This document shows, piece by piece, positions 34,529 to 44,901 of a stretch of 64,000 nt of DNA (its first letter is position 1; each line of letters starts with the position of its first letter). The stretch lies in assembly GCA_036946405.1 (NCBI GenBank), contig JAQIJC010000001.1, positions 2,927,501-2,991,500 of the forward strand, read 5' to 3'. The translations under genes were made by a program, and so were the position numbers. The notes under the pieces were generated by a model, which was not told the origin of the DNA, did not search any database, and saw only the letters and a program-made list of their open reading frames with translations. The DNA comes from Sphingomonas phyllosphaerae. Lineage in GTDB: Bacteria > Pseudomonadota > Alphaproteobacteria > Sphingomonadales > Sphingomonadaceae.

Positions 34529-37156
34529 TCAGCGCGCCGGAGATCGAAGCACGGCCGTCAGCACGCGTTCGCCGCCGAGTCGCGCCGCTACGCCGCCATC
34601 CCTCATGATCTCCCGCCCGCTCGCGCCGACGATGGACAGGCGGGCGGGATCGGCACCGGCAAGCAGGCCCGTCGACAGTTCGACCGTGGCATCGACGTTG
34701 GCTGGCGCCCGTATGGACACCTTGTCGCCGGCATATTCGACCAGCACCGGCCCGCGGATCGTCGGAATATGCGCGGTAAAGCGGGAGAGTCCGGCGGGTT
34801 CCGGACGGATACGCAGCGCGGCTGCACCGGGAGCGGTCATTTCCACCCCGGCGATGAACCGCGCGACGATATTGGCGGGCGCGCTGCCCCATGCGTGGCT
34901 GAACGTGGTGTTCGGCTTGATCGCCGGATCCCAGGCCTCCATCGCGATCGTCGCCCCGAGGTCGTCGATCATATGCAACCACGAGAAGCGTGTGCGACTG
35001 GTCATCAATGCCAGGGCAGCGCGCGGCTGCCCGGCCTGGAACAGCGCCTCCAGCAAGAATTGCGCCCCATAGACGCTCATCCGCATTCCTTGCGCGGCCA
35101 GCACCCGGCCGGCGGCGAGCCGGTGGCTGTCGGGCACCACGCCAAGCGCGACCGCAAAGGCGGTGGCATGTTGTGAACGATGATCGGCCCCGATCCCGTC
35201 CGCATAGCTGCCGTCCGGAGCCAGAAGCCGCGCATTGATCGCCTCGCGCAACCGACCGGCCTGCCCGGCAAAGCGGGTGCGATCCCCCGTCCGCCCCACC
35301 ACATCCGCAATATTCGCCAGCGCGACGAGCGCAGCATATTGCCAGCAATTGACCACCGTGTTGACGCGCGTGAAGACATAGCCGTCACGATTGGCGACGG
35401 GCCAGTCGACCAGATCGCCCTCGGCCTGGCTCGATGCACCCGGGTCCTTCTCGACCAGTCCCTCCGCATTGATGCGGTCGGGCAGAAAGCGGGCGACCAT
35501 CGCCGCATAATTCTCGGACAGTACGGCCGGATCGCCGGTCGCCATATAGTCGCGCCACGCGAGCACCGGCGTCTGCATCCGGTATTCGGTCGGCCATGTC
35601 GGGCGTCGCGCGAGATAGCCGGTCGCATAGCGCGCCAAGCCATAGCTACGCTGCGTCGCGAATTCTGACAGCTGATTGACGATCGCATCGCCCTCATACG
35701 GGCCGCGCTCGCGCGTGGGCGTGTCCTGATACAGATCGAGCCGAAGCGCCTCGATCGAATAGCGACACATCGCCCAGACACGGTCGAGATCGGCGTCGGA
35801 GCTGGTGAAGGCGGCATCGTCGTCGCGCCACGGCAACGCCAGGCGACATCCCGTGACCGCGTCGGTCAGGTCGAGCGCGGGGTCGGTCAGCACCTCGACC
35901 CACCGAAAGGCACGATAGCCCCAATGTTGCAGGGACTGCGGGCCATCGCGGAGCGTCCAGACCTCGCGATATTGCTGCGACGCGCGCAGCTTGTAACGGG
36001 CACCTCCGTCCTCGCCACGTTCCTCGCCAAGGCGGAGCTCGACGGTCTGGCCGGCGGTTCCGACGATCGACAGGCGGACGCCGCCGACGATCTCGCGCTG
36101 CATGTCGAAGAGCCAGCGACCCGGCGCGAGGCGCCTCGCCAGCGGTTTGACAGAAGTCTCGACGACCGGATCGACACGCTCGGGTTGCAGGGCAAGGCCC
36201 AGCGTCGCGGACGCGGGGGCGGCCCAACCGCGGGCATCGAAGCCGAGGCGATCCCATCCGACCGGCTCCGCGCGGGCGTTGATGAATTCCTGCGGCGCGG
36301 CATAATAGCCGCCACCCGTGCTGCCGGAAGCGGGTCGCCAGCGATCACCCGTCGCGACGCGCCAGCCCGTATCCGGTCCGGTGCCGATGACGATCCGTTC
36401 GCCACTGGTGCGCACGATGGTGAGTTGCGCGAGAAACGCGTGCCCCTCCGTCGCGTAGCACAGCGCGCCGAGGACGTTGGCACCGGGGCGAAGCCGATCG
36501 GTCAGGTCGAAGGTGGCGTACCGCAGTTCCGCGACGGGATCGTAGGAGCGCACCGGGCCGACGCCGACGAACGTGCCGTTGAGCGTCAGGCGAAAGACAT
36601 ATTGGCGCGCCGGTTCGGGCGAGGCGGCAGTGACGTGGAGCCACGCCGCCTCGACGTCGCCGGGCACGTCGAAGGCGAGGCGGGCCAGCAGCCAGTCGCC
36701 GGGCGTGGGCGTCCAGACCGGTCGCGCCGCCCAGGTTTCAGGGGCGGCACCGATCAGGCGCTGCGGCGCGCTCCATTGCGAGGCACGACCTGCCTCGTCC
36801 CAGCTTCGCACGCGCCAGAAGGTATGATGTCCTCGCGCCACGATCGGAAAGGGCATGATGACGCTTGTGGTCGCACGCTCCGCAATCCGGCCGGTATCCC
36901 GGTCGGGTTGGTCGTTGAGCAGGCGGCGGCGAGACGTGGCGGCCTGAACCTGCCAGCCGGTCTGGACGCCGCGGGTGCCGGCGGGCGCAGTCCAGCTAAG
37001 CCGGGCCGCTTCCGGAAGGATGCCCGCCGGCTCCTCCCGCAGATCGACCAGCAGCCCTTCCGGGGCTTCGCCGCCGGAGCCGGCGCGGGCGGCGCCGGCG
37101 AGCGGAAGAGCGGCAGCGCCGCCAGCCGCGGCGATCAGTTCGCGCCGGCTTAGCAT
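34529..37156 (-). CDS. GH78 alpha-L-rhamnosidase
   Basis: A protein of 875 residues starting MLSRRELIAAAGGAAALPLA, a Tat signal peptide (SRREL). The order follows GH78: N-terminal fibronectin-like region, a beta-sandwich with YVFRLTLNGTFVGVGPV and QYREVWTLRDGPQ, then the (alpha/alpha)6 barrel. The catalytic signature is DTPTRERGPYEGDA, corresponding to the family's D-x-x-x-R-x-E-x-x-x-x-GDA pattern with the acid Glu. The C-terminal sandwich includes HAWGSAPANIVARFIAGVE and RPEPAGLSRF. It removes alpha-L-rhamnose from rhamnogalacturonan or glycosides in the periplasm. The remnants of rhaT and a lactonase nearby suggest this strain once also catabolised the rhamnose. Confidence 0.94.
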   Translation of the reverse strand: MLSRRELIAAAGGAAALPLAGAARAGSGGEAPEGLLVDLREEPAGILPEAARLSWTAPAGTRGVQTGWQVQAATSRRRLLNDQPDRDTGRIAERATTSVIMPFPIVARGHHTFWRVRSWDEAGRASQWSAPQRLIGAAPETWAARPVWTPTPGDWLLARLAFDVPGDVEAAWLHVTAASPEPARQYVFRLTLNGTFVGVGPVRSYDPVAELRYATFDLTDRLRPGANVLGALCYATEGHAFLAQLTIVRTSGERIVIGTGPDTGWRVATGDRWRPASGSTGGGYYAAPQEFINARAEPVGWDRLGFDARGWAAPASATLGLALQPERVDPVVETSVKPLARRLAPGRWLFDMQREIVGGVRLSIVGTAGQTVELRLGEERGEDGGARYKLRASQQYREVWTLRDGPQSLQHWGYRAFRWVEVLTDPALDLTDAVTGCRLALPWRDDDAAFTSSDADLDRVWAMCRYSIEALRLDLYQDTPTRERGPYEGDAIVNQLSEFATQRSYGLARYATGYLARRPTWPTEYRMQTPVLAWRDYMATGDPAVLSENYAAMVARFLPDRINAEGLVEKDPGASSQAEGDLVDWPVANRDGYVFTRVNTVVNCWQYAALVALANIADVVGRTGDRTRFAGQAGRLREAINARLLAPDGSYADGIGADHRSQHATAFAVALGVVPDSHRLAAGRVLAAQGMRMSVYGAQFLLEALFQAGQPRAALALMTSRTRFSWLHMIDDLGATIAMEAWDPAIKPNTTFSHAWGSAPANIVARFIAGVEMTAPGAAALRIRPEPAGLSRFTAHIPTIRGPVLVEYAGDKVSIRAPANVDATVELSTGLLAGADPARLSIVGASGREIMRDGGVAARLGGERVLTAVLRSPAR

Positions 37157-37508
37157 GCCGGTTCGATAACCGTCGGCGCGCTGGTGGCCGATCGCCTGCT
37201 GCCCGTCATCGACATCGCCCGTCCCCCGCTATCTTTTCACTCTATCGCACAACTCGTCACGATATGGAACACACTTGCCTGTCCCGACGCGTGCGATTCG
37301 TCGCGGGTGAGCGGCCAGGGCCGGACCGCCGGAGTGTTCGATCGTGACCCATCCACCGCCAACCACCTCTTTCATCCGGACATTCCGCCCTTCTCCGTTC
37401 CCTATTGCAGAGAATCTCATATGTGGATATCTTGTTTCAATAAATGAAATTACACAGCTGCAACCCCCGGGGCGGGATCGGGCAGCGGGGTGACATGGAG
37501 GGGAATCG
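37157..37508. other. divergent promoter region between GH78 and TBDR genes
   Basis: This 352-base region separates the divergent starts at 37156 and 37509. No coding frame is convincing. The last 70 bases before the TBDR gene are AT-rich, with a partial dyad around CATATGTGGATATC at about 37419-37432, and probably carry its promoter. GAGGGGAA just before 37509 is the TBDR ribosome-binding site. Confidence 0.45.
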
Positions 37509-40400
37509 ATGATGAAGCGTCGTGGTACGTGGCTTGCGGCAGTTTCGCTGATGGCAGTCGCCGCGCCGGCGGGCGCGCAGACCCAGTCGATCGATCGCTC
37601 CGATTCCGTGACATCGCAGTCCGATCGCACCCCTGCCCCGGTGCGTGACACCGATCCGCAAGGCGTGGACGCGAACGCCACTTCGCAGGCGGACGCCAAC
37701 GCGGCCGGCGACATCATCGTCACCGGCATCCGCCAGAGCTATGCCAATGCGCTGGCCACGAAGCGCGAAGCGGTCGGCGTGACCGACGGCATTTCGGCCG
37801 ACGGCATCGGTCGGTTCCCGGATCTGAACGTCGGCGAAGCGTTGCAGCGCATCCCCGGCGTCCAGATCAACCGCGAGGCGGACAGCCGTGATGCGACGAT
37901 CAACCTGCGTGGCCTGCCCGGCACCTATGCGCGCACGACGTTCAACGGCAATGCGTTCGCCGATCCGGTGCTGGACGGCTCGAGCCCGCTCGGCGCGTTC
38001 GAATCCGACGTGTTCAGCGCGTTCGTCATCATCAAGTCGCCGTCGGCCGCCGACCAGCCGGGCGGGATCAGCGGCAATGTCGACCTCCAGACGCAGCGCG
38101 CGCTGGCGCGCAAGGACGGCGCCCTCTCCGCCAAGCTCATGGGCGTATATGAAGAGACGACGAAGACGTTCAACCCGGCGGGCAGCGCGTCCTGGTCGAA
38201 ACATTTTCTGGACGACACGCTCGGCTTCTATGTGACGGGTGCGTGGTCGCAGCAGAATTTTCGCCGCGATTCGATCAGCTTCAACCAATATACGCCGCTA
38301 TCGAAGACGACGACGCCCGATTATGCGACGCGTTACGGCACCGGCAACGTACTCTTTCCTTCCGACGTGCGTCAGTTCACCAAGACCAACAAGGGTGATC
38401 GCTACACAATCGCGTCGGGCGCGGAATGGGCGGCGACCGACAGGCTAACCTTCGGCCTGAACGGCATCTACACGCAGCGCAATTATCGCGACGCAACGAC
38501 TTTGCTGAGCGAATATGACATGCGCGCCGGCCAGACGGTGGTCAATCCGACCGGCGACACGTTCAAGCTGGCCGATGGCAACACCTACATCAACAAATAC
38601 GATTATCGGAACGCCCGCGTGTTCGGATCGAGCCGGTCGGAGCCGTCGATGGTCCGCGCGCTCGGGCTTTATGGCGACGTCGGCTATAAGGATGACGACT
38701 GGCGGCTGCTGACCACCTTCTCCTTCTCCAATGCGCGCAACTCGGTGGTCCAGACGCAGTTCGACTATCGCAAGCTGCCCAGCGACGCCGGCAATGGAAC
38801 CAGCGGATCGATCGCCTCGGGCGGCGCCAACATCAGCGACTTCCTCGCGACCGTCTCGCCCAGTCCGGCGCTGACCTTCACGCCGGGGCCGTGGACGACG
38901 ATCAGCGCGAACGAGCTGCGCAACCCGCAGGGCGACGTGTTCATCGTGGCGGGTAGCGAAGGGATCGCGACGAACCGCCTTTATGCCGGCCAGTCGGACA
39001 TCGAACGCTATTTTTCCAGCGACATCATCAAGAGCTTCCAGGCCGGCGTGCGCGCCGAGCGGACGGAATTCAGTTCGCAGCAATATCGCTCGACCGTCTA
39101 TGGCGTGCAGAGCCAGAACATCAGTTCCGCGCTGATCGTACCGGCGCCGTTCAATGACAATTTCTTCGGCGGCAAGGTCGACGGGTTCAACCGCAACTGG
39201 CAGGTGATCGACATCGCCGCCGCCAATGCGGCGCTCAAGCCGGTAACGGTCGGCCCTGGCCAGACGCTGACCGCCAACGGCTATATCAACAACACCTCCG
39301 ATGGCGGCGTCGGGCAGCTCAATTTCGCGCTGAACAACGATGTGATCTCGGCCTATGGCATGGCTAAGCTGGAGACGCAGCTGGGCGGCATCCGGGTGCG
39401 CGGCAACGTCGGCCTGCGCTATGAACACACGCGCAGCGAAACGATATCGACCCAGTATCTGGCGGGCGTTCCCTCGACGGTCCGGCAAACGCAGGACTAT
39501 GGCGAGTGGCTGCCGTCGGCGTTGATCGCAGCGGACCTGACCGACAAGCTGGTCCTGCGCGGCGCCTATTACCGCTCGTTCGTTCGCCCGCAACCGCGGC
39601 AGGTGTCGCCCGCCACGGTGATCTCGGGCAGCGGCGCGCTCTATAACGTGTCGTTGGGCAATACCGAGATCGAGCCGTTCACCGCGGACTCGGTCGACGT
39701 GTCGCTGGAATTCTATAACCGGCCGGGCGGCAACATCTCGGTCGCGGCGTTCCAGAAGCGGATCTCCGGGCTGATCGGCCCGATCACCGATCGGTCGCAG
39801 CTGTGTCCGGCGAACGGCGGGTCGTTCGGCCTCGGCCCGCTGCAACTGGTCGGCGACACCTGTCAGTCGACGACGCGGGTGTTCAACGGGCAGCCGGTGC
39901 AGGTGATCGTCTCGGGCAACGCCAACGCCGCCAGCCCGATCACCGTGCGCGGCATCGAATTCTCGATCCAGCAGAACCTCGACTTCCTGCCCGGCGTGCT
40001 GTCGGGGCTGGGCGGCGCGTTCAACTATTCGTTCACCGACGTCAGCGGCCGGGCGAGCAACGGCACCGATGCGATCCTGCCCGGCGTCTCGCGACATACG
40101 GCGAACCTGATCGGCTATTACGAGACCAAGCTGTTCGGCGTTCGCGTGACATACAATTACCGCAGCAAATATGATCTGCCCGCAGGCGGCACCTTCGCCG
40201 GCGCGGCGCGGCAGGTGAAGGAGCGTGGGCAGCTGGACGCTTCGGCCTCGCTCAACATTTCGGAAACCATCTCGCTGACTGCGGACGCCTTCAACCTGAC
40301 CAATGCCGAGCGGATCGAATATCAGAATTCGCCGCTGATGCCCCGCCGCGCCGACTTCGACGGGCGGACGTATCAGGTCGGCGTCCGCGTTGCCTTCTGA
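37509..40400 (+). CDS. TonB-dependent receptor
   Basis: A protein of 963 residues starting MMKRRGTWLAAVSLMAVAAP with a signal peptide ending near AGAQ. The plug starts DIIVTGIRQSYANALATKRE and includes GRFPDLNVGEALQRIPGVQI and a short DGSSPLGAFESDVF segment. The barrel closes YQVGVRVAF with terminal Phe. No STN domain. Its plug belongs to the same broad class as the sugar-linked receptors elsewhere in the window. It is divergent from the GH78 rhamnosidase and convergent with another TBDR, with a terminator between. A glycan substrate is likely but unproven. Confidence 0.95.
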   Translation: MMKRRGTWLAAVSLMAVAAPAGAQTQSIDRSDSVTSQSDRTPAPVRDTDPQGVDANATSQADANAAGDIIVTGIRQSYANALATKREAVGVTDGISADGIGRFPDLNVGEALQRIPGVQINREADSRDATINLRGLPGTYARTTFNGNAFADPVLDGSSPLGAFESDVFSAFVIIKSPSAADQPGGISGNVDLQTQRALARKDGALSAKLMGVYEETTKTFNPAGSASWSKHFLDDTLGFYVTGAWSQQNFRRDSISFNQYTPLSKTTTPDYATRYGTGNVLFPSDVRQFTKTNKGDRYTIASGAEWAATDRLTFGLNGIYTQRNYRDATTLLSEYDMRAGQTVVNPTGDTFKLADGNTYINKYDYRNARVFGSSRSEPSMVRALGLYGDVGYKDDDWRLLTTFSFSNARNSVVQTQFDYRKLPSDAGNGTSGSIASGGANISDFLATVSPSPALTFTPGPWTTISANELRNPQGDVFIVAGSEGIATNRLYAGQSDIERYFSSDIIKSFQAGVRAERTEFSSQQYRSTVYGVQSQNISSALIVPAPFNDNFFGGKVDGFNRNWQVIDIAAANAALKPVTVGPGQTLTANGYINNTSDGGVGQLNFALNNDVISAYGMAKLETQLGGIRVRGNVGLRYEHTRSETISTQYLAGVPSTVRQTQDYGEWLPSALIAADLTDKLVLRGAYYRSFVRPQPRQVSPATVISGSGALYNVSLGNTEIEPFTADSVDVSLEFYNRPGGNISVAAFQKRISGLIGPITDRSQLCPANGGSFGLGPLQLVGDTCQSTTRVFNGQPVQVIVSGNANAASPITVRGIEFSIQQNLDFLPGVLSGLGGAFNYSFTDVSGRASNGTDAILPGVSRHTANLIGYYETKLFGVRVTYNYRSKYDLPAGGTFAGAARQVKERGQLDASASLNISETISLTADAFNLTNAERIEYQNSPLMPRRADFDGRTYQVGVRVAF

Positions 40401-40523
40401 ACGGATCAATCGTCGCCGGTCGGGGCAACAATCACGGGGGGATCGATCTTGGCCTCGTCCTCGCCACAGGTTGTTCGATGAGGAGAAGGCGTGTCCCGGA
40501 CGGCCGAGTTGCGGCCAAAAGAA

Positions 40524-40547
40524 CCTCCCCGGTGGATGCCGGGGAGG
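40524..40547. terminator. terminator between convergent TBDR genes
   Basis: CCTCCCCGG (40524-40532) and CCGGGGAGG (40539-40547) form a perfect 9-bp stem with a 6-nt loop. On the minus strand it is followed by a T-rich stretch (TTCTTTTGG), so it suits the receptor gene ending at 40563 best, and it may also stop the plus-strand gene ending at 40400. Confidence 0.8.
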
Positions 40548-40562
40548 CAGGAGGGGAAGGCG

Positions 40563-43385
40563 TCAGAAGCGCGCCCGGACACCGAACAGGTAACGGGCAC
40601 CGGTGTTCTGGAGCAGCAGGAAGCGTTCCTCGAGCACCGAATAATCGTGAACATAGGCGCTGGTGAGGTTCACACCCTGCGCATAGACCTGAACTTCAGG
40701 TGTGATGTCATAGGCCAGGCTGGCGTCCAGCTGGCCATAAGCGGCGCGGTTTTCCGACCGCGATGCCGCGCCGAAGCATTGGCGCAGGGACGACGACCGC
40801 CAACTGTACGAGACGCGCGCCTGAAGGCCGAACTTTTGGTAGAACACGCTGCCGTTGGCCGAATGCGGCAACAGATCATTATAGCCACACTGCGTGTCGC
40901 TGGTGCCGGAGCTGCGCGACACGCTGCTGGTCACATAGGTGTAATTGCCGGCATTGCCGAAGCCCGAGAGGGCGCCGGGCAATTTGTCAAACGCATATTG
41001 GCCGCCGATATCAACACCCGCGATCGAGCCGCTCTGGCCGTTGCGAGTACGGGTGTCCTGGAAGGTGTAGCCCGCGAACGCCACAGGCAGGGTCTGGCTC
41101 TCCAGGAAGTCGGAGACCTGCTTGTAGAAGCCGGACATGCTGACATAGCTGATGTCGTTCAGATAATATTCGTAGGACAGATCGTAGTTAGTCGAACAGA
41201 ACGGCTTGAGCAGCGGGTTGCCGCCGCCCGATGTGGCCGCCGTGATCCGCCCCGAATAGCTGTTGTCGACGCCCAGCGAGGTCAACGTCGGCCGTGTGAC
41301 GGTCTTCGACACCGCGGCACGCAGGAACATCCGCGACGTCAGGTCATATTTCAGGTACGCGGACGGCAGGAGGTCGGAATAATGATTGTCCACCTTGATC
41401 GCCTGCGGCGCACCGAAGGTGAATTTCAGATTGTCGTCACCGGGATTGACGAAGATGCTGACCACCTGCTGGCCGAACCCGCGCGAGGTGACGCGCGTGT
41501 CGATGAAGCGCGCGCCGACGTTGCCCGACCAATTGTCGCCGCCGAAGTTGGCATTGACGTAGCCGGCGACGACTTTCTCCTGCACGTCCAGCGTCTGTGC
41601 CGGGCGGTTACGTAGGCCGTACGGCCCTCCCGCGAGCGCTTGTACGCGCGCCGCTTCGGCGGCCTGCTCCGCTGCGGTACGTCCCTGCCGCGGCGTCGCG
41701 AGCACGGAGGGTTGGGAGATGTAGGCAAACACCGCCGCAGGGTCGAAGGTGAAGAACGACCTGGGGATGTTCTCACTGCCCGACGCTTTGGACAGGAATC
41801 CGTCGAGCGTGTAGGGAGTGACCAGATTGGCCGGGATCGGCACGTCATAGCCGCAATAGGTACAGACCGAGTCCGAATTGTCGGCCAATGTGCGGGTCTT
41901 GCGGCGCTGATTGTAGGCGGCGCCGAACATCAGCGATTTAACGATTCCATTGTCGATCTTGTACGTGCCGTCGGCGTGGAGTTCGACGCCCTTGTCCTTG
42001 ACGCGAACGAATTCGTTCAGGCCGTAGTGCGCCCGCATCAGGCTGGCGTCGGTGATCGGGCCGAGGTTCGATGCGGTCGGCAGATCATTCTCGGGCGTGA
42101 GGTCGAACCGCGGCGAGGTCTGCGCAAGTGAGCCGACGACCAGGAAGTAGCGCGGCTGGTTGCGGGTGGCCTGCGTCGCGGAGGCGTCGAACTTCAGCTG
42201 AATCCGGTCGCTGACGTCCCAGGCCAGGTTGGTCCCGATCTGGAAGCTCTCGGTCTTGCGCTGTTGCCCGGTGACGATGTTGTCGTTCTGCGACAGCGTC
42301 ACGCGATCGTCCTTCAACGACGGATCGGTCAGCGCCGGATTCGCCGCGAGGAACTGCGAACCGGGGCGGTTGAAGCCGGTGACGGTGCCGTTGGCATCGG
42401 TGGTCACGCCGATGAAGCGCGGCGTGTAGAAGATGCCGAAGAAGCGGTTCGTGCTGGTGACGTTGAATCGCGAATAGAGCCCGTCGACGGTCAGCAGCAG
42501 GTTGTCGTTGATCTGCGACTGGATCGAGCCCGACAGGTTGATGCGTTCGCGGTCGTTGGCTTCGCGGTTGAAGTTCAGGTTGCGCGGGGTGTGGATGCCG
42601 TCGCGCGTGATGAGCGACGACGCACCCAGCCCTGTCGAACTGGCCGTACCGTTGATCACCCCTTCCGGGCCGTAGATCCAGCCGTTGAGATCGACGAAGT
42701 CGCGCTGGCTCTTGCGGTCAGTATAGGACGCCGACAGCAACGCGCCGAACGTCTTGTCCTCGTTCGTCCAGCTGATGACGCCCGACACGTCCGGGCTCAG
42801 CTTCTTGGCAAGTCCGTCATAGATGCCGCCGGCCGCCGCCGCGACGTGCAGGCCCGACTTGCCGTCGAGCGGTCGCGCGGTGACGACGTTGACGGTCGCG
42901 CCGATGCCGCCTTCCTGCAATTGCGGCAGCGACGATTTATAGACGTCGGTGCGCTGGATCATGTTCGACGACAGGACGTCGAACGAGAATTCGCGTCCGT
43001 CATTGTCGGTCGCCATGATGCGGCCGTTGACGAGCTCGGTGTTGAACTCCGGGCCGAGACCGCGAACCGTGATGAACTGTCCTTCACCACCCGACCGGTC
43101 GATCGCGACGCCGGTGATCCGCTGGAGCGATTCGGCTACGTTATTGTCCGGGAACTTGCCGGTGTCTTCGGCGGAGATGGAATCGACGATGTTTTCGGCG
43201 TTGCGCTTGGTCGCGACGGAGGAGCGGAGACTGCTGCGAATACCGGTGACGACGATGTCGTCGGGGTTGCTGACCTCCGATGGCGCTTGCGGCTGTTGCG
43301 GCGTGTCTGCCAGCGGTATTCCCGTCTCAGCGACAGCATTTGCGTTCAAATGTGCGTGAGCAGGAACCCCGTCGCAGACAAGCAA
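40563..43385 (-). CDS. TonB-dependent receptor, start region probably frameshifted
   Basis: The continuous frame gives about 940 residues: plug DDIVVTGIRSSLRSSVATKR, then AEDTGKFPDNNVAESLQRIT and a barrel ending YLFGVRARF. The only in-frame start, a TTG at 43385, has no ribosome-binding site and yields a protein with just half a signal peptide (LLVCDGVPAHA). Upstream, at 43420, an ATG has an excellent AGGAGGGG site and reads MKAALHN before a stop. Joining the two with a one-base shift near 43395-43405 gives a complete signal peptide. The gene therefore appears to carry a frameshift within its first ten codons. It may be inactive, phase-variable, or mis-assembled at this AT-rich spot. It shares class features with the sugar-type receptors. 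Confidence 0.88.
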   Translation of the reverse strand: MLVCDGVPAHAHLNANAVAETGIPLADTPQQPQAPSEVSNPDDIVVTGIRSSLRSSVATKRNAENIVDSISAEDTGKFPDNNVAESLQRITGVAIDRSGGEGQFITVRGLGPEFNTELVNGRIMATDNDGREFSFDVLSSNMIQRTDVYKSSLPQLQEGGIGATVNVVTARPLDGKSGLHVAAAAGGIYDGLAKKLSPDVSGVISWTNEDKTFGALLSASYTDRKSQRDFVDLNGWIYGPEGVINGTASSTGLGASSLITRDGIHTPRNLNFNREANDRERINLSGSIQSQINDNLLLTVDGLYSRFNVTSTNRFFGIFYTPRFIGVTTDANGTVTGFNRPGSQFLAANPALTDPSLKDDRVTLSQNDNIVTGQQRKTESFQIGTNLAWDVSDRIQLKFDASATQATRNQPRYFLVVGSLAQTSPRFDLTPENDLPTASNLGPITDASLMRAHYGLNEFVRVKDKGVELHADGTYKIDNGIVKSLMFGAAYNQRRKTRTLADNSDSVCTYCGYDVPIPANLVTPYTLDGFLSKASGSENIPRSFFTFDPAAVFAYISQPSVLATPRQGRTAAEQAAEAARVQALAGGPYGLRNRPAQTLDVQEKVVAGYVNANFGGDNWSGNVGARFIDTRVTSRGFGQQVVSIFVNPGDDNLKFTFGAPQAIKVDNHYSDLLPSAYLKYDLTSRMFLRAAVSKTVTRPTLTSLGVDNSYSGRITAATSGGGNPLLKPFCSTNYDLSYEYYLNDISYVSMSGFYKQVSDFLESQTLPVAFAGYTFQDTRTRNGQSGSIAGVDIGGQYAFDKLPGALSGFGNAGNYTYVTSSVSRSSGTSDTQCGYNDLLPHSANGSVFYQKFGLQARVSYSWRSSSLRQCFGAASRSENRAAYGQLDASLAYDITPEVQVYAQGVNLTSAYVHDYSVLEERFLLLQNTGARYLFGVRARF

Positions 43386-43638
43386 TGCCGCTATACTATA
43401 TTATGCAATGCCGCCTTCATATTTCCCCTCCTGTTGCTGCCCATCATTATTTGGCGACATAGTCATTTTATGTGTCGGACTTTTATAGGTTAATATCCTA
43501 TAGCAACTGCTTTATTATAGCAAAGTGATTATTTTTCCCGGTATTGAGTTGTTTTGGGCGATCACTCCGCATTTACGTAGTCGGATAAATCAATGATCTG
43601 CAGTCCGGCAGCTGACAACTTCCAGGGGGAGCGTAATA

Positions 43639-44901
43639 ATGGATAAGCTGGAAATCAGCCGCCGTTAGACACTTGCCGGAACGATCTTGGTCGGGGGCAC
43701 CATGCTGGCGAACGTGCCGGGCGCGCATGCCGCGGGTACGCCGACGCTGCTGGCGCCGCGCCCTCCGATGGGCTGGAACAGCTGGAACAGTTTCGCGACG
43801 ACGATCACCGAGGCGCAGGCGCGCGAAACCGCCGCGATCATGCGCGCGAAGTTGCTGCCGTTCGGCTATGACGTCTTCACCGTCGACATCCAGTGGTACG
43901 AGCCCGAGGCGTCGAGCTACACCTACAATGCCAAGCCGACGCCGGCGATGGACGGTTATGGCCGGGTTATTCCGGCGCCGAACCGCTTCCCGTCCAGCGC
44001 GGACGGATCGGGCTTCACGAAGCTCGCCGCCGACGTTCATGCGATGGGCATGAAGTTCGGCATCCACGTCATGCGCGGCATCCCGCGGCTGGCGGTCGAG
44101 AAGAACCTGCCGATCCTCGGCACCCGTTATCGCGCCGCCGATGTCGCGGACAAGAACAGCATCTGTTCGTGGAACCCCGACATGTACGGCGTCGACATGA
44201 CGAAGCCGGGCGCGCAGGCCTATTACGACAGTATCTTCCGCCTTTATGCCGATTGGGGCGTCGACTTCGTCAAGATGGACGACATGAGCCGCCCCTATGA
44301 CGCACACGCGCCGGAGATCGAGGCCGCGCACAAGGCGATCGTCAACAGCCGACGCGCGATCACGCTCAGCCTGTCGCCCGGCGAGACGCCGGTGGTCCGC
44401 GGCGGGCATGTCCGCGAATATGCGCAGATGTGGCGCATCTCCGACGATTTCTGGGATGATTGGGGGATGCTGGAGGCGCAGTTCACGCGGCTCGAGAACT
44501 GGAACCCGTGGCGCCGCCCCGGCGCGTGGCCCGATGCCGACATGCTGCCGCTCGGCCGGCTCGCGCTCGGCCAACGCGACACGAAGTTCACGCCTGACGA
44601 ACAGCGGACGTTGATGACCCTGTGGTCGATCGCGCGCTCGCCGCTCATCATGGGCGGCGACCTGCGCCACCTCGACGCCCCGACGCTGGCGTTGCTCACC
44701 AACCGCGCGGTGCTGGCGGTCAATCAGGCGTCGACCGGCAACCAGCCGCATTTCATCGCGGACGGCACGCGGATCTGGTCCGCGCGCCCCGAGGATGCGC
44801 CCGCCCGCTTGGCGGTGTACGGTTATCCAGGAAAGCGCGACGGTACAACGCAGTACGAACGATGGCGTCGCTTGAGGCTATGCCCGCAGAAAACGCATTG
44901 A
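43639..44901 (+). pseudogene. GH27 alpha-galactosidase with amber codon in the Tat signal and altered C-terminus
   Basis: An ATG at 43639 behind AGGGGGA starts MDKLEISRR, then TAG at 43666-43668, then TLAGTILVGGTMLANVPGAHA in the same frame. This is a textbook Tat signal whose x in SRRxTLAG is a stop (CAG to TAG would explain it). The rest is a good GH27 barrel: PPMGWNSWNSFATTI, VDFVKMDDMSRP (nucleophile Asp in KMDD) and RISDDFWDDW. After WSARPEDAP the text becomes unrelated (GYPGKRDGTTQYERWRRLR), so the C-terminal beta domain is missing. Internal starts at 43687 (TTG) or 43702 (ATG) could only make a protein lacking the Tat motif. It is probably a recent pseudogene. GH27 removes alpha-galactosyl residues. 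Confidence 0.88.
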
